The notes under the pieces: generated by a model | Told to the model about the DNA's origin: nothing | What the model saw: only the letters and a program-made list of their open reading frames with translations | Databases searched by the model: none | DNA from: Rhodoluna sp. KAS3 | GTDB lineage: Bacteria; Actinomycetota; Actinomycetes; Actinomycetales; Microbacteriaceae | Direction of reading: 5' to 3' | DNA length: 64,000 nucleotides | Assembly: GCF_026000575.1 (NCBI RefSeq) | Contig: NZ_AP026910.1 | Span: forward strand, 186,001-250,000 | Shown: in pieces, positions 1 through 10,052 of the stretch | Numbering within the stretch: position 1 is the stretch's first letter | Layout of the letters: every line of letters starts with the position of its first letter | Position numbers and translations under genes: made by a program

Positions 1-672
1 GTCATCAAGGCTGGCGTTGACATGTTCGTGATTCGCGGAACCACTGTCTCAGCCGAGCATGTTTCAAAGACCCAAGAGGCTCTAAACCTCAAGGAGTTCA
101 TCTACAAGCTTGATGTTCCGGTAATCGTTGGCGGTGCCGCTACCTACACCTCAGCACTGCACCTAATGCGCACCGGTGCCGCTGGTGTTCTTGTTGGCTT
201 TGGCGGTGGCGCAGCATCTACCACTCGCCGTGTGCTTGGTATTCATGCACCGATGGCTACAGCCGTGGCCGATGTCGCTGGCGCTCGCCGTGACTACATG
301 GATGAGTCTGGCGGCCGCTACGTGCACGTGATTGCTGACGGTGGCTTGGGCACAGCCGGAGACATCGTGAAGGCAATCGCAGTTGGCGCCGACGCCGTAA
401 TGCTGGGCTCAGTTTTGGCCCGAGCAGAAGAAGCACCGGGTCAGGGTTGGCACTGGGGTCAAGAGGCCTTCAACCAAGAGCTTCCGCGTGGTCACAAGGT
501 TGAGGTCGGCACCGCCGGCACCCTAGAGCAGATTCTGGTTGGACCATCGTCTAAGGCCGATGGCTCAACAAACCTAATGGGCGCGCTTCGTCGTTCAATG
601 GCAACTACCGGATACTCCGACGTCAAGGAGTTCCAGCGCGTTGACGTTGTAGTGGCTCCGTACCACGCCTAA
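1..672 (+). CDS. guaB3: GuaB3-type IMP dehydrogenase family protein, C-terminal part
   Basis: The reading frame is open from base 1, so the N-terminus lies outside the window; 223 codons remain. The visible part is the C-terminal half of an IMPDH/GMP reductase-type TIM barrel, with glycine-rich phosphate-binding segments (VIVGGAATYTSA, VIADGGLGTAGDIVKAIAVGADAVMLGS). The tail (GTAGTLEQILVGPSS, then GALRRSMATTGYSDVKEFQ) resembles the actinobacterial GuaB3 branch more than classical GuaB. GuaB enzymes oxidise IMP to XMP, the step before GMP synthetase, and guaA lies three genes downstream. The exact reaction of GuaB3 paralogues is less certain than that of GuaB. No CBS domain is visible, but that part could be upstream of the window. 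Confidence 0.85.
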   Translation, partial: VIKAGVDMFVIRGTTVSAEHVSKTQEALNLKEFIYKLDVPVIVGGAATYTSALHLMRTGAAGVLVGFGGGAASTTRRVLGIHAPMATAVADVAGARRDYMDESGGRYVHVIADGGLGTAGDIVKAIAVGADAVMLGSVLARAEEAPGQGWHWGQEAFNQELPRGHKVEVGTAGTLEQILVGPSSKADGSTNLMGALRRSMATTGYSDVKEFQRVDVVVAPYHA

Positions 673-677
673 AAGCC

Positions 678-1397
678 ATGCCAAAAAGGGCGCCAAACTT
701 CTTTACTGTCGCTAGACAGCCAAAGTGGATTGGCGCTCTTTTGCTCTCTCTTGGCGTTGCCGCGATTTTTGCGCTGCTTGGTCAGTGGCAACTTGATCGA
801 ACCTTCACCAAAGATATTCCGGCTGTTACCGCTCAAAACCTTGATTCGGTTTCCGTCACGATCGATACCCAAAACGTTTACATAGTGGCCAACCGTTTAC
901 ACAAGGGTGAACTCGGTTACTGGCTGGTGGCAAATTCCACCGATGAAGCCGGGCGCAGCCAAACTTTGGCTTTGGGTTGGTCGGCCAACTTGGATGAACT
1001 GAAGGCCGAGCGTCAGGCAATCAAGACCTCGATGGTCGCCCAGCAGTTGGTCACATTCGAAGGCGTACTAATTCCGACCGAAGCCCCGCAGCGTCAAACC
1101 AGAGAAGAGAGCTACATCTTCGATTCGCTCTCGCTGGCTCAATTGGTGAACTTCTACTCGCCTGATGAACCAATTGAATCGAACCCACAAATTTTGGCTT
1201 TCACCGGTCACAGCCAGGCTTCGGCTTGGCCGCCACTTCAGGCCATCGAGGTTACCTACGATCAGGGTCAGCAGATTAACTGGTTGAGCGCTTTTTACTT
1301 TCTAGAGTGGATCGTCTTCGCCGGTTTTGCCGTGTTCCTTTGGTGGCGTTTGGTTCGAGACGAACAAATCCGCCTTGGCAGTGAACCGGTAAACTAG
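678..1397 (+). CDS. SURF1 family cytochrome c oxidase assembly protein
   Basis: This 239-residue protein has the SURF1 layout: an N-terminal membrane helix at about residues 17-36, followed at once by the family hallmark GQWQLDRT, an extracytoplasmic domain of about 150 residues, and a second membrane helix near residues 205-227 before a short basic tail. SURF1 proteins help assemble haem-copper cytochrome c oxidase in the membrane, so an aerobic aa3-type respiratory chain is expected elsewhere in the genome. The gene starts 5 bases after guaB3 ends, and the DUF3817 gene follows after 4 bases, so the three are probably co-transcribed. Family assignment is firm; the assembly role is inferred from the family. 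Confidence 0.85.
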   Translation: MPKRAPNFFTVARQPKWIGALLLSLGVAAIFALLGQWQLDRTFTKDIPAVTAQNLDSVSVTIDTQNVYIVANRLHKGELGYWLVANSTDEAGRSQTLALGWSANLDELKAERQAIKTSMVAQQLVTFEGVLIPTEAPQRQTREESYIFDSLSLAQLVNFYSPDEPIESNPQILAFTGHSQASAWPPLQAIEVTYDQGQQINWLSAFYFLEWIVFAGFAVFLWWRLVRDEQIRLGSEPVN

Positions 1398-1401
1398 ACC
1401 A

Positions 1402-1845
1402 ATGACCTCCCCAAACGCTGCCCAAGTGCCAACTATTAAGTCGGCCCTAAAGTTCTTCAAGGTCACCTCCTACATCACCGGTATCTTCTTGATTTTGATC
1501 ATGCTCCTGTGGGCAATTCGTTTGATTTGGAGCGCAGATGTTTGGATCGGTGGACCAGACGGCCTAATTGCGCTGGCTCAATTTTCAGTAGACCCATCGA
1601 CCGGCGAAAAAGTTGGTTTGCCAGGTCCACAAATTCCAAATGACTTCACAACTGTTTCGCTGATCATTCACGGATGGCTCTACGTGGCCTACCTGTTCGG
1701 CGACTTCAGGCTCTGGACTCTGCTCCGTTGGAGCTTCTTGCGTTTCTTGGTAATTGCTCTTGGTGGAGTAATTCCTTTCCTCTCATTCTTCACCGAGCGC
1801 TACTACTCCAAGGTGGCCGAAGCTGATCTAAAGAAGGTGGCCTAA
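1402..1845 (+). CDS. DUF3817 domain membrane protein
   Basis: A 147-residue integral membrane protein with about three hydrophobic helices (around residues 22-44, 85-100 and 111-130). The pattern of a first helix ([21 protein letters not shown]), then [12 protein letters not shown] and a C-terminal helix ending in FFTERYY is typical of DUF3817, a family common in Actinobacteria next to guaA and SURF1 genes. No biochemical role is established. Its stop codon overlaps the guaA start (TAATG), which implies translational coupling. Confidence 0.8.
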   Translation: MTSPNAAQVPTIKSALKFFKVTSYITGIFLILIMLLWAIRLIWSADVWIGGPDGLIALAQFSVDPSTGEKVGLPGPQIPNDFTTVSLIIHGWLYVAYLFGDFRLWTLLRWSFLRFLVIALGGVIPFLSFFTERYYSKVAEADLKKVA

Positions 1846-3407
1846 TGACCGCTAACCGCCCAGTTCTAGTCGTTGACTTCGGCGCGCAGTACGCACAGCT
1901 AATTGCTCGTCGCGTGCGCGAAGCATCGGTGTATTCAGAAATTGTGCACCACAACGTGACCGCTGCTGAGGTAGCGGCAAAAAACCCGCTTGCCATCATT
2001 CTTTCGGGCGGCCCATCATCGGTCTACGAAGATGGCTCGCCAAAGCTTGACCCTGCAATCCTTGAATTGGGCGTGCCTGTGCTTGGCATTTGCTACGGTT
2101 TTCAGACTCTGGCCAACACGCTGGGCGGCACCGTTGAACCTACCGGTATTCGCGAATACGGCGCCACCGAACTGACCGTCAAGGCAGGTGGTCAGATTCT
2201 TGATGGCCAGCCAGAGTCACAGATTTGCTGGATGAGCCACGGCGACCAGGTAACCAAGGCGCCCGAGGGCTTTGAGGTTTTGGCTTCGACCGACATCACC
2301 CCGGTCGCTGCCTTTGCTAACCACGAGAAGAAGATCTACGGCGTGCAGTGGCACCCTGAGGTCAAGCACTCTCAGTTTGGCCAGGACGTACTGGTTAACT
2401 TCTTGCACAACGCTGCCGGAATTCCAGCTGACTGGAACTCGGGCAACGTTATTGCCGAGCAGGTTGAGAAGATCCGTGCTCAGGTCGGCGACGCCCGCGT
2501 AATTTGTGGTCTTTCAGGTGGTGTTGACTCAGCTGTTGCCGCTGCGTTGGTTCACAAGGCTGTTGGTGACCAGCTGGTTTGCGTATTCGTAAACCACGGT
2601 CTTTTGCGTCAGGATGAAGCCGAGCAGGTAGAGCGCGACTACGTAGCCGCCACCGGTATCCGCTTGGTCACCGTAAATGTTGAAGACAAGTTCCTAAACG
2701 CTCTTGCAGGTGTCAGCGACCCTGAAACTAAGCGCAAGATTATTGGTCGCGAATTTATCCGCACCTTCGAAGAAGCTCAGGCTGCTCTTTACGAAGAGTC
2801 AAAGGCAGATAACCGCCCGATCAAGTTCTTGGTTCAGGGCACCCTTTACCCAGATGTTGTTGAATCTGGTGGCGGTGCAACCGCTGGAATCAAGAGCCAC
2901 CACAACGTTGGTGGATTGCCTGACGACATTGAGTTTGAACTGGTCGAGCCACTTCGTACCCTTTTCAAGGATGAAGTGCGTGCCATCGGTGCCGAACTTG
3001 GCCTTCCGGCTGAGATTGTTCAGCGTCAACCGTTCCCAGGCCCAGGCCTCGGAATCCGTATTGTCGGCGAGATCACCAAAGAGCGTCTCGACCTGCTTCG
3101 CAAAGCGGACGCGATTGTGCGTGCCGAGCTAACCGCTGCTGGTCTTGACGCTGAAATCTGGCAGTGCCCGGTTGTGCTGCTTGCTGATGTTCGCTCAGTT
3201 GGCGTGCAGGGAGATGGCCGCACCTACGGTCACCCAATTGTTTTGCGTCCGGTTTCTTCTGAAGATGCCATGACCGCTGACTGGACTCGCGTGCCTTACG
3301 ACGTGCTGGCCAAAATCTCAAACCGCATCACAAATGAGGTAGACGGCGTCAACCGAGTGGTTCTTGACGTAACCTCAAAGCCACCAGGCACCATCGAATG
3401 GGAATAG
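1845..3407 (+). CDS. guaA: GMP synthase (glutamine-hydrolysing)
   Basis: This enzyme converts XMP to GMP using ATP and glutamine. At 520 residues it has the standard length. The N-terminal class-I glutaminase domain (about residues 5-195) shows LGICYGFQ with the nucleophilic Cys and the YGVQWHPEV histidine/glutamate segment. The ATP-pyrophosphatase domain follows with its P-loop-like [14 protein letters not shown] motif, and the C-terminal dimerisation domain contains [12 protein letters not shown] and ends in the family-typical KPPGTIEWE. It overlaps the upstream DUF3817 stop codon by one base. With guaB3 upstream, two successive guanine nucleotide steps are clustered. Confidence 0.98.
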   Translation: MTANRPVLVVDFGAQYAQLIARRVREASVYSEIVHHNVTAAEVAAKNPLAIILSGGPSSVYEDGSPKLDPAILELGVPVLGICYGFQTLANTLGGTVEPTGIREYGATELTVKAGGQILDGQPESQICWMSHGDQVTKAPEGFEVLASTDITPVAAFANHEKKIYGVQWHPEVKHSQFGQDVLVNFLHNAAGIPADWNSGNVIAEQVEKIRAQVGDARVICGLSGGVDSAVAAALVHKAVGDQLVCVFVNHGLLRQDEAEQVERDYVAATGIRLVTVNVEDKFLNALAGVSDPETKRKIIGREFIRTFEEAQAALYEESKADNRPIKFLVQGTLYPDVVESGGGATAGIKSHHNVGGLPDDIEFELVEPLRTLFKDEVRAIGAELGLPAEIVQRQPFPGPGLGIRIVGEITKERLDLLRKADAIVRAELTAAGLDAEIWQCPVVLLADVRSVGVQGDGRTYGHPIVLRPVSSEDAMTADWTRVPYDVLAKISNRITNEVDGVNRVVLDVTSKPPGTIEWE

Positions 3408-3414
3408 TCCTTAA

Positions 3415-4287
3415 ATGAAGGTTTTTGGTCACCGCGGTGCCTGCGGTTATCGTCCAGAAAACACCCTCGAATCTTTTGAGTTGGCGTTTCAACAGGGCGC
3501 AGTAGCCATTGAGTGTGACCTGGTGCCAACCAAAGACCATCGTTTGATTATTCGTCACGAGAACGAACTTTCGCACACCACTGACATTCAGAGTCACCCT
3601 CAGTTTGCCGATCGGTTCAAGGAAGTTCTGATGTATGGCCACTGGCCAGTCGAGGGCTGGTTCAGCGAAGATTTCACTTTGGCTGAGATAAAACAACTTC
3701 GAGCCATCGAGCGGATTCCTGACGAAAGGCCGGGCAGCGCCAAATTTGATGGCCAGTTTGGCATTCCGACTATCGAAGAGCTGCTAGCCGCTGATTTCAT
3801 CGATGGCAAGAGCTTGATTATCGAAGTCAAGCATGGAGCGCACTTTGCGCAACTTGGTTTCGACATGGTTGGCGACCTAAAGTCAGCAATCGATTCCAGC
3901 GACTATAAATCTCGTGGTGTCGAGCTGGTCTTTGAAAGCTTCAACCTTGAGGTCACCGTGGAACTCAAGCAAAGAATCGCCGGCGAGCATAAATATGTTT
4001 TCTTGGTTGACAGCTGGGGCATGCCCACCGAGGTTTCCATCGATGAATTTTTGGACGATGTAGCCAGCAAAGTTGACGGCATTAGCTTTAACTTTGACCT
4101 GCTGACACCTGCGCTCGTGAAGGCTGCCCGCGAACGAAACTTGCTAATTTACACCTGGACTGCCCAGGTTGAAAAAGCAGAAAATAGCGTTGAGGAGTAC
4201 CTCATGCAATTTGTAGATATGAACGTTGACGGTGTCTTTACCGACCAGCCTGACTTGTTGGCCGAACTTGTCGCTGGCCTAGCCTAA
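3415..4287 (+). CDS. Glycerophosphodiester phosphodiesterase
   Basis: A 290-residue GDPD-family TIM barrel that would hydrolyse glycerophosphodiesters to glycerol-3-phosphate and an alcohol. The catalytic and metal-binding motifs are all present: HRGACGYRPENT at the N-terminus, then AIECDLVPTKD, the RHENELSHTT segment, IIEVKH in the middle, YTWT near residue 243 and the terminal DGVFTDQPDLL. There is no signal peptide, so it is probably cytoplasmic (UgpQ-like) and acts on imported or recycled lipid head groups. It starts 7 bases after guaA; the substrate cannot be told from sequence. Confidence 0.92.
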   Translation: MKVFGHRGACGYRPENTLESFELAFQQGAVAIECDLVPTKDHRLIIRHENELSHTTDIQSHPQFADRFKEVLMYGHWPVEGWFSEDFTLAEIKQLRAIERIPDERPGSAKFDGQFGIPTIEELLAADFIDGKSLIIEVKHGAHFAQLGFDMVGDLKSAIDSSDYKSRGVELVFESFNLEVTVELKQRIAGEHKYVFLVDSWGMPTEVSIDEFLDDVASKVDGISFNFDLLTPALVKAARERNLLIYTWTAQVEKAENSVEEYLMQFVDMNVDGVFTDQPDLLAELVAGLA

Positions 4288-4299
4288 ACTTGCGTAGTT

Positions 4300-6606
4300 A
4301 TGTCTGAGCTTGATCTTTTTTCTAATGCCTTTGGGGCAAGTGAGCGCCTCGTTGAGGGCCTAAACCCGCAGCAGCGCGCTGCCGTCGAATACCGCGGACC
4401 CGCGCTGCTTATTGTTGCCGGTGCTGGTTCGGGCAAGACTCGAGTACTGACTCACCGCATTGCGCACCTGCTTGCCAACCGCGAGGCATGGCCGTCACAA
4501 ATCTTGGCAATTACCTTTACCAACAAGGCTGCGGCAGAGATGCGCGAGCGCGTCAAAGACCTGCTGGGTGAGGCAGCCGACGGCATGTGGCTCAAGACTT
4601 TCCACTCTGCCTGCGTTTTGATTCTGCGCCGCGAGGCCGAACGCCTGGGTCACGATTCAAACTTCACTATTTACGACTCAGGTGACAGCCGCGCAATTCT
4701 TAAGCGCCTGATCAAAGACACCGCAGCTGACATCCACAAGCTGACTCCGGCCGGCGTGGCATCCGTGATTTCCAACGCCAAAAATGAGCTTGCCGACGCC
4801 GAGTCATTTGCGCGCAACGCAGACATGAATGACCCAGTGGCCCGGGTAATTTCTGAAATCTTCACCCGTTACCAGGCTGAGCTTCGGCGCAATAATGCCT
4901 TTGACTTCGATGACCTGATCGGTGAGACGGTTCACCTATTCCGTGCGTTCCCAGATGTTCTGGCTCGCTACCAAGAGAAGTTCAAGCACATCTTGGTTGA
5001 TGAGTACCAAGACACCAACCACGCGCAGTACGCACTGATTCGTGAGTTGGCGGCCAAGGCTTCACTAACCGTGGTGGGTGACTCCGACCAGTCAATTTAT
5101 GCCTTCCGTGGTGCCGACATCCGCAACATCACCGAATTCGAAAAAGACTTTCCGGGTGCCAAAACCATCCTCCTTGAGCAAAACTATCGCTCAACCCAAA
5201 ACATCCTTTCGGCAGCGAACGCGGTAATTTCAAACAACTTTGACCGCCCTGCCAAAAACCTGTGGACTGCCTCTGGTGACGGCGAGAAGATCGTCGGTTA
5301 CACCGGCTATTCGGCGCACGACGAGGCCCAGTTCATCGCCGATGAAATCAACAAACTGCACCGTGAGGGCATGAACTACCGCGACATCGCAGTCATGTAC
5401 CGCACCAACTCGCAGACTCGAGCACTTGAAGACATTTTTGTTCGTTCTGCACTCCCGTATCGCGTTGTCGGTGGCACCAAGTTCTACGAGCGTCAAGAAA
5501 TTAAAGACGCAATGGCCTACCTTGTGGCCATCAGCAATAACCGCGATGACCTAGCTACCCGCCGAATTTTGAACGTGCCAAAGCGCGGTATTGGTGACGC
5601 CAGCGAAACCCAGATTGCCAACTTCGCGGCTCGCAACGAGCTGTCGGTGCGCCAGGTTTTGGGTCATGTAAACGAGCTGGGTTTTGGCCCAAAAATCACC
5701 ACCGCCATCACCCAATTGTCTGACCTACTAAATGAGCTTGAAGCGGGCATTGAGTCAACACCGGTTGACGTTATTTTGCGTTCGGTTCTTGAGCGCACCG
5801 GCTACATCGATGCCCTGCGTGCCAGCCGCGACCCACAGGATGAAGCTCGAGTTGAGAACCTCGAGGAACTTGTTTCGGTGACTCGAGAGTTCCAGCGCAA
5901 TAACCCAGAAGGCCGACTTCCTGATTTCTTGAACGAGGTTGCACTGGTCGCTGCCGCTGATGAGATCGATGACGAGTCGGGAACCGTCTCACTCATGACT
6001 TTGCACACGGCAAAGGGTCTTGAGTATGACGCCGTGTTCTTGACCGGTATCGAAGAGGGGCTCCTGCCTCACCGCATGTCATTCTTGACTCCGGGTGGAA
6101 TGGCTGAAGAACGCCGCCTCTTTTACGTGGGCATCACCCGAGCCCGCAAAAAACTTCACATCAGTTTGGCAATGATGCGCACCACCTTTGGCGATTCTGA
6201 AGCATCAACTCCAAGCCGCTATTTGCAAGAAATTCCAGATTCTCTAATTGACTGGCGTGAGTCAGGTGCAGGTTCGGGCCGCGGCCTACCTAGCGGCCGC
6301 TACCGCAACTCGATTGCCGATGATCAGGGTTACGGCTCTTCATCGGGCGGCTCTTCTGGTGGGTATGGCGGCACGCCATCGACCAAACCCAAGACTGAGT
6401 GGAAGGGCGCCATCAGCTCGGTCCGCAACAACGAGGGGCTGCAACTTACAGCGGGCGAGTTTGTAATGCACGCCGACTTTGGCAAGGGCAAGGTTATTGC
6501 CACCGCCGGGGAGGGCGCGCGTCAAACCGCTGAGATTCACTTCGGCAGCATCGGTGTAAAGCGCTTGTTGGTAAAGGTTGCACCAATCGAAAAACTAGAG
6601 GCTTAG
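4300..6606 (+). CDS. pcrA: UvrD/PcrA-type ATP-dependent DNA helicase
   Basis: A superfamily 1A helicase of 768 residues that unwinds DNA 3' to 5' in repair and replication restart. Visible motifs in order: Q motif LNPQQRAAVEY, Walker A VAGAGSGKTR, motif Ia ITFTNKAAAEM, Walker B LVDEYQDTN, motif III VVGDSDQSIYAFRGA, motif IV LEQNYRS, motif V TLHTAKGLEYDAVF, and motif VI FYVGITRARKKL. The C-terminal tail after about residue 650 is a low-complexity Ser/Gly linker (SSSGGSSGGYGG) followed by the roughly 60-residue PcrA tail (HADFGKGKVIA), which in PcrA proteins contacts RNA polymerase. It is followed by the sucCD operon after an 81-base gap. Confidence 0.95.
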   Translation: MSELDLFSNAFGASERLVEGLNPQQRAAVEYRGPALLIVAGAGSGKTRVLTHRIAHLLANREAWPSQILAITFTNKAAAEMRERVKDLLGEAADGMWLKTFHSACVLILRREAERLGHDSNFTIYDSGDSRAILKRLIKDTAADIHKLTPAGVASVISNAKNELADAESFARNADMNDPVARVISEIFTRYQAELRRNNAFDFDDLIGETVHLFRAFPDVLARYQEKFKHILVDEYQDTNHAQYALIRELAAKASLTVVGDSDQSIYAFRGADIRNITEFEKDFPGAKTILLEQNYRSTQNILSAANAVISNNFDRPAKNLWTASGDGEKIVGYTGYSAHDEAQFIADEINKLHREGMNYRDIAVMYRTNSQTRALEDIFVRSALPYRVVGGTKFYERQEIKDAMAYLVAISNNRDDLATRRILNVPKRGIGDASETQIANFAARNELSVRQVLGHVNELGFGPKITTAITQLSDLLNELEAGIESTPVDVILRSVLERTGYIDALRASRDPQDEARVENLEELVSVTREFQRNNPEGRLPDFLNEVALVAAADEIDDESGTVSLMTLHTAKGLEYDAVFLTGIEEGLLPHRMSFLTPGGMAEERRLFYVGITRARKKLHISLAMMRTTFGDSEASTPSRYLQEIPDSLIDWRESGAGSGRGLPSGRYRNSIADDQGYGSSSGGSSGGYGGTPSTKPKTEWKGAISSVRNNEGLQLTAGEFVMHADFGKGKVIATAGEGARQTAEIHFGSIGVKRLLVKVAPIEKLEA

Positions 6607-6631
6607 CCGGCCGTTTCGGGCAGAACTGGCG

Positions 6632-6664
6632 TGGGCAACAGCGCTAAACTTAGAGGGTTGCCCA
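6632..6664. promoter_or_regulatory. 8-bp inverted repeat in the pcrA-sucC gap
   Basis: TGGGCAAC at 6632-6639 is exactly mirrored by GTTGCCCA at 6657-6664 with a 17-base spacer. The spacer contains TAAACT (6645-6650), which could serve as a -10 element. The site lies just upstream of sucC. It could be an operator for the sucCD promoter or a weak hairpin ending the pcrA transcript; there is no T-run after it, which argues against an intrinsic terminator. Confidence 0.35.
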
Positions 6665-6687
6665 ACAAATTCTGAACGGAAATCACA

Positions 6688-7845
6688 GTGGATTTATTCG
6701 AGTACCAGGCTCGCGACATGTTCGAGGCCTATGGCGTTCCAGTTCTGCAGGGAATCACTGCAGACACCCCTGAAGAAGTAGAGGCAGCTGCTGCCAAGAT
6801 CGGCGGCGTTGTAGTCGTCAAGGCCCAGGTTAAAGCCGGTGGCCGCGGTAAGGCTGGCGGCGTCAAGGTGGCTAAGTCACCTGAAGAGGCAAAAGAGCTT
6901 TCTAAGAACATCTTTGGTCTGAACATCAAAGACCACATCGTCAAGCGCGTGATGGTTGCCCAGGGTGCAGCTATCGCCCAGGAGTTCTACTTCTCGGTTC
7001 TGCTTGACCGATCAAACCGCACCTTCCTTTCGCTATGCAGCGTTGAGGGTGGCATGGAGATCGAGCAGCTTGCTGAAGAGCGCCCAGAGGCACTGGCCAA
7101 GGTGCCGGTTGACGCAACCAAGGGTATTGACCTTGAGACTGCACTGAGCATTGCCAAGCAGGGTGGCTTTGATGACGAGCTTGCTGCCAAGGTTGCGCCG
7201 GTGTTCGTAAAGCTTTACGAAGTGTTCGTAAAAGAAGACACCACCTTGGTTGAGGTTAACCCTCTAGTTCTTACCGAAGACGGCCAGATCATTGCCCTTG
7301 ATGGCAAGGTATCTCTAGACGACAACGCCGAGTTCCGTCACGAGCGTGAGTCAATGGAACGCGATGAACTTGACCCGCTTGAGGCCAAGGCAAAGGCTAT
7401 GGACCTCAACTACGTGAAGCTTGACGGCGAGGTTGGAATCATCGGAAACGGTGCCGGTCTAGTAATGTCAACCCTCGACGTTGTTGCCTACGCAGGTGAG
7501 CGTCACGGCGGAGTGAAGCCAGCAAACTTCTTGGACATTGGTGGAGGTGCCTCTGCTGAGGTTATGGCTGCCGGCCTAGACGTTATCTTGAACGACCCAC
7601 AGGTCAAGAGCGTATTCGTAAACGTATTCGGTGGAATTACCGCCTGTGACGCAGTTGCCAACGGAATCGTCGGTGCGCTGAAGACCCTTGGTGACAAGGC
7701 AACCAAGCCACTGGTTGTTCGCCTAGATGGCAACAACGTTCTTGAGGGCCGCTACATTCTTGAGCAGGCTGCCCACCCACTCGTAACCGTTGTAGACACC
7801 ATGGATGAGGCTGCCGACAAGGCCGCTGAGTTCGCGAACCGCTAA
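6688..7845 (+). CDS. sucC: Succinyl-CoA synthetase, beta subunit (ADP-forming)
   Basis: The beta subunit of succinate-CoA ligase, 385 residues. The start is GTG, giving the characteristic N-terminus (V)[19 protein letters not shown]. The ATP-grasp domain occupies the first 240 residues ([18 protein letters not shown] nucleotide loop; [12 protein letters not shown] metal/nucleotide site). The C-terminal ligase CoA domain carries [19 protein letters not shown] and the [17 protein letters not shown] segment. With SucD it makes ATP from succinyl-CoA in the TCA cycle. sucD begins 19 bases downstream. Confidence 0.97.
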   Translation: MDLFEYQARDMFEAYGVPVLQGITADTPEEVEAAAAKIGGVVVVKAQVKAGGRGKAGGVKVAKSPEEAKELSKNIFGLNIKDHIVKRVMVAQGAAIAQEFYFSVLLDRSNRTFLSLCSVEGGMEIEQLAEERPEALAKVPVDATKGIDLETALSIAKQGGFDDELAAKVAPVFVKLYEVFVKEDTTLVEVNPLVLTEDGQIIALDGKVSLDDNAEFRHERESMERDELDPLEAKAKAMDLNYVKLDGEVGIIGNGAGLVMSTLDVVAYAGERHGGVKPANFLDIGGGASAEVMAAGLDVILNDPQVKSVFVNVFGGITACDAVANGIVGALKTLGDKATKPLVVRLDGNNVLEGRYILEQAAHPLVTVVDTMDEAADKAAEFANR

Positions 7846-7864
7846 GCCGCAGAAGGAATACAAA

Positions 7865-8752
7865 ATGGCTATTTTTCTAGATGAGAACTCGCGAATCATC
7901 GTTCAGGGTATGACCGGCTCAGAGGGCATGAAGCACACCCGCCGCATGCTGCTTGGCGGTTCAAACATCGTTGGTGGCGTGAACCCACGCAAGGCTGGCG
8001 AGGTTGTTGACGTTGAGGGCAAGCAGTTGCCTGTTTTCGGTACCGTTGCAGATGCAATGGCAGCTACCGGTGCAAACGTCACCGTAATTTTTGTTCCACC
8101 TGCCTTTGCTAAGGCTGCGATGATCGAGGCTATCGACGCCGAGATTCCGCTAGCTGTCGCAATCACCGAGGGCATTCCAGTTCACGACTCAGCTGAGGCT
8201 TGGGCATACAACGTGAACAAGGGCAAGAAGACCCGCCTAATCGGCCCAAACTGCCCTGGCATCATCTCTCCAGGAAAATCTAACGCTGGAATCACCCCGT
8301 CAGACATCACTGGCGCAGGCCCTATCGGTTTGGTTTCAAAGTCAGGAACCCTGACCTACCAGATGATGTTCGAGCTTCGTGACATCGGTATGTCAACTGC
8401 AATCGGTATCGGTGGAGACCCAGTTATTGGCACCACCCACATCGATGCACTTGAGGCATTCCAGGCTGACCCAGAGACCAAGGCCATCGTGCTTATCGGT
8501 GAAATTGGTGGTGACTCTGAAGAGAAGGCTGCTGCTTACATCAAGGAGCACGTAACCAAGCCGGTAGTGGCTTACGTTGCTGGCTTTACGGCTCCAGAGG
8601 GCAAGACCATGGGCCACGCTGGTGCGATTGTTTCTGGTTCTGCAGGTACTGCGCAGGCTAAGAAAGAGGCATTCGAGGCAGCTGGCGTAAAGGTTGGCAA
8701 GACCCCAAGCGAGACCGCAGCGCTTATGCGTGAGGTTTACGCAAGCCTCTAA
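7865..8752 (+). CDS. sucD: Succinyl-CoA synthetase, alpha subunit
   Basis: The 295-residue alpha subunit, which binds CoA and carries the phosphohistidine. The ATG at 7865 is chosen because it follows a GAAGGA ribosome site and gives the conserved start [21 protein letters not shown]; the frame extends further upstream only by overlapping sucC. Visible features are the CoA-binding Rossmann motif ([16 protein letters not shown]), [11 protein letters not shown], the KSGTLTYQ segment, and the catalytic histidine loop [19 protein letters not shown] near residues 245-263. It forms an operon with sucC. Confidence 0.97.
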   Translation: MAIFLDENSRIIVQGMTGSEGMKHTRRMLLGGSNIVGGVNPRKAGEVVDVEGKQLPVFGTVADAMAATGANVTVIFVPPAFAKAAMIEAIDAEIPLAVAITEGIPVHDSAEAWAYNVNKGKKTRLIGPNCPGIISPGKSNAGITPSDITGAGPIGLVSKSGTLTYQMMFELRDIGMSTAIGIGGDPVIGTTHIDALEAFQADPETKAIVLIGEIGGDSEEKAAAYIKEHVTKPVVAYVAGFTAPEGKTMGHAGAIVSGSAGTAQAKKEAFEAAGVKVGKTPSETAALMREVYASL

Positions 8753-8779
8753 ACGAGAGACTCTGGGGGATCCCTCGTA

Positions 8780-10048
8780 GTGAATCGCAAGCTCACATTT
8801 TTAATTGCTGCTCTTGAGGCAGCAATCGTCGCGGCTATCGGAGTCGGCATTACGCTGGCTCCGCTAACCGTGGTGTGGCTTTTCGAAAACGACCCGAGCA
8901 TCGACTGGTTGGTCCCGTACCGTACCGCCGCCGACATTTGGTTGATGGCTCACGGAACCCGTTTGATGGTTTCTGAAGGTGCGCTTGGCTCGGTGGCAGT
9001 GCCCGAGTTTGTAATTTCGATGTTGCCGCTGGGCATGACCTTTGTGGTCGGTTACATGGCATTTAAGTTGGGGCGCCGCCTTACCTCGGCCTCAGAGCTT
9101 TGGCCCGGATGGATTGCAGCAACAGCCTCATACGGCGGAATCTCATTTCTGCTCAGCACCACTGCGCACAATGACGCCATCTACCCGGTTACTTGGCAGG
9201 GCACATTTTTTCCGCCTGCGTTCTTGTTTTTCTTCGTTCTAATTGGCTCGCTGTTCGGCAAGCGCGAGGCAATCGGTGACGCAATGGGTATTCCAGAGCC
9301 GACCGAACGCATTTGGGTGCGGGCCTACCTTTTGCGACAGTTCAACTCAATGCACTGGGCAATTCGCGCCATGCTCAGCCCAGCATTTCGAGCGGGCACC
9401 GGCGTAGTCGCCATCACCCTCGGGGTTTCATCGGTGCTGATTGCAGTTTTGATTGCACTCAACTGGATCCAGTTCACCCGCCTTTACGAAGGCCTGCACG
9501 TGAGTATTTTGGGTGGAATCATCCTCACCCTGGGGCAGATTGCGATTTTGCCAAACGTGATTGTTTACGGTTCAAGCTGGCTAACCGGCGTTGGTTTTGC
9601 CATTGGCGAGGGTTCGATGATTAGCCCACTCGGCACTGTGGTTGGTCCACTACCTGCCCTGCCGATAACCGCAGCACTCCCGATCGGGCAGGCAGAATTT
9701 GGCCTGATTGCAGTTTTGGTTCCAATGTTGGCTGCGTTCATCACAACGCTGCTCATCCGTCGCCACGCTGCCGACATTCGTTTTGAGTTTGCGTCGGCTT
9801 GGTCAGCTGCCATTTCACTGGGTTTGGCTATCGGTGTGATTGCCGCCGTTGAACTTGGAATTTTGGCAGCACTTGCTTCGGGCAGTGTTGGCCCAGGAAG
9901 ACTAGAAACCGTCGGAATCAATCCGTGGATGCTGATGGTCGTGGTGTTTATCGAAGTCACCTCGGTGGCCATCCTGGCTGCATTTTTCAGTGCCCGCCCA
10001 GATAAGCCTGATCACCCGCTACTGAGCCGTAAGCACAAGGTAAACTAG
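8780..10048 (+). CDS. DUF6350 family polytopic membrane protein
   Basis: A 422-residue protein starting with GTG and carrying about nine to ten hydrophobic helices across its length, with no soluble domain. Its position between sucCD and purN-purH and its sequence style match DUF6350, a conserved actinobacterial membrane family found in exactly this context. No transport motif or catalytic residue is evident and the function is unknown. The stop codon lies 4 bases before purN, suggesting co-transcription with the purine genes. Confidence 0.75.
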   Translation: MNRKLTFLIAALEAAIVAAIGVGITLAPLTVVWLFENDPSIDWLVPYRTAADIWLMAHGTRLMVSEGALGSVAVPEFVISMLPLGMTFVVGYMAFKLGRRLTSASELWPGWIAATASYGGISFLLSTTAHNDAIYPVTWQGTFFPPAFLFFFVLIGSLFGKREAIGDAMGIPEPTERIWVRAYLLRQFNSMHWAIRAMLSPAFRAGTGVVAITLGVSSVLIAVLIALNWIQFTRLYEGLHVSILGGIILTLGQIAILPNVIVYGSSWLTGVGFAIGEGSMISPLGTVVGPLPALPITAALPIGQAEFGLIAVLVPMLAAFITTLLIRRHAADIRFEFASAWSAAISLGLAIGVIAAVELGILAALASGSVGPGRLETVGINPWMLMVVVFIEVTSVAILAAFFSARPDKPDHPLLSRKHKVN

Positions 10049-10052
10049 CCTA

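Noticed and set aside
3349-3696. Antisense ORFs opposite guaA and the phosphodiesterase
   Set aside because: They lie wholly over well-supported genes and have no recognisable motif or ribosome site.
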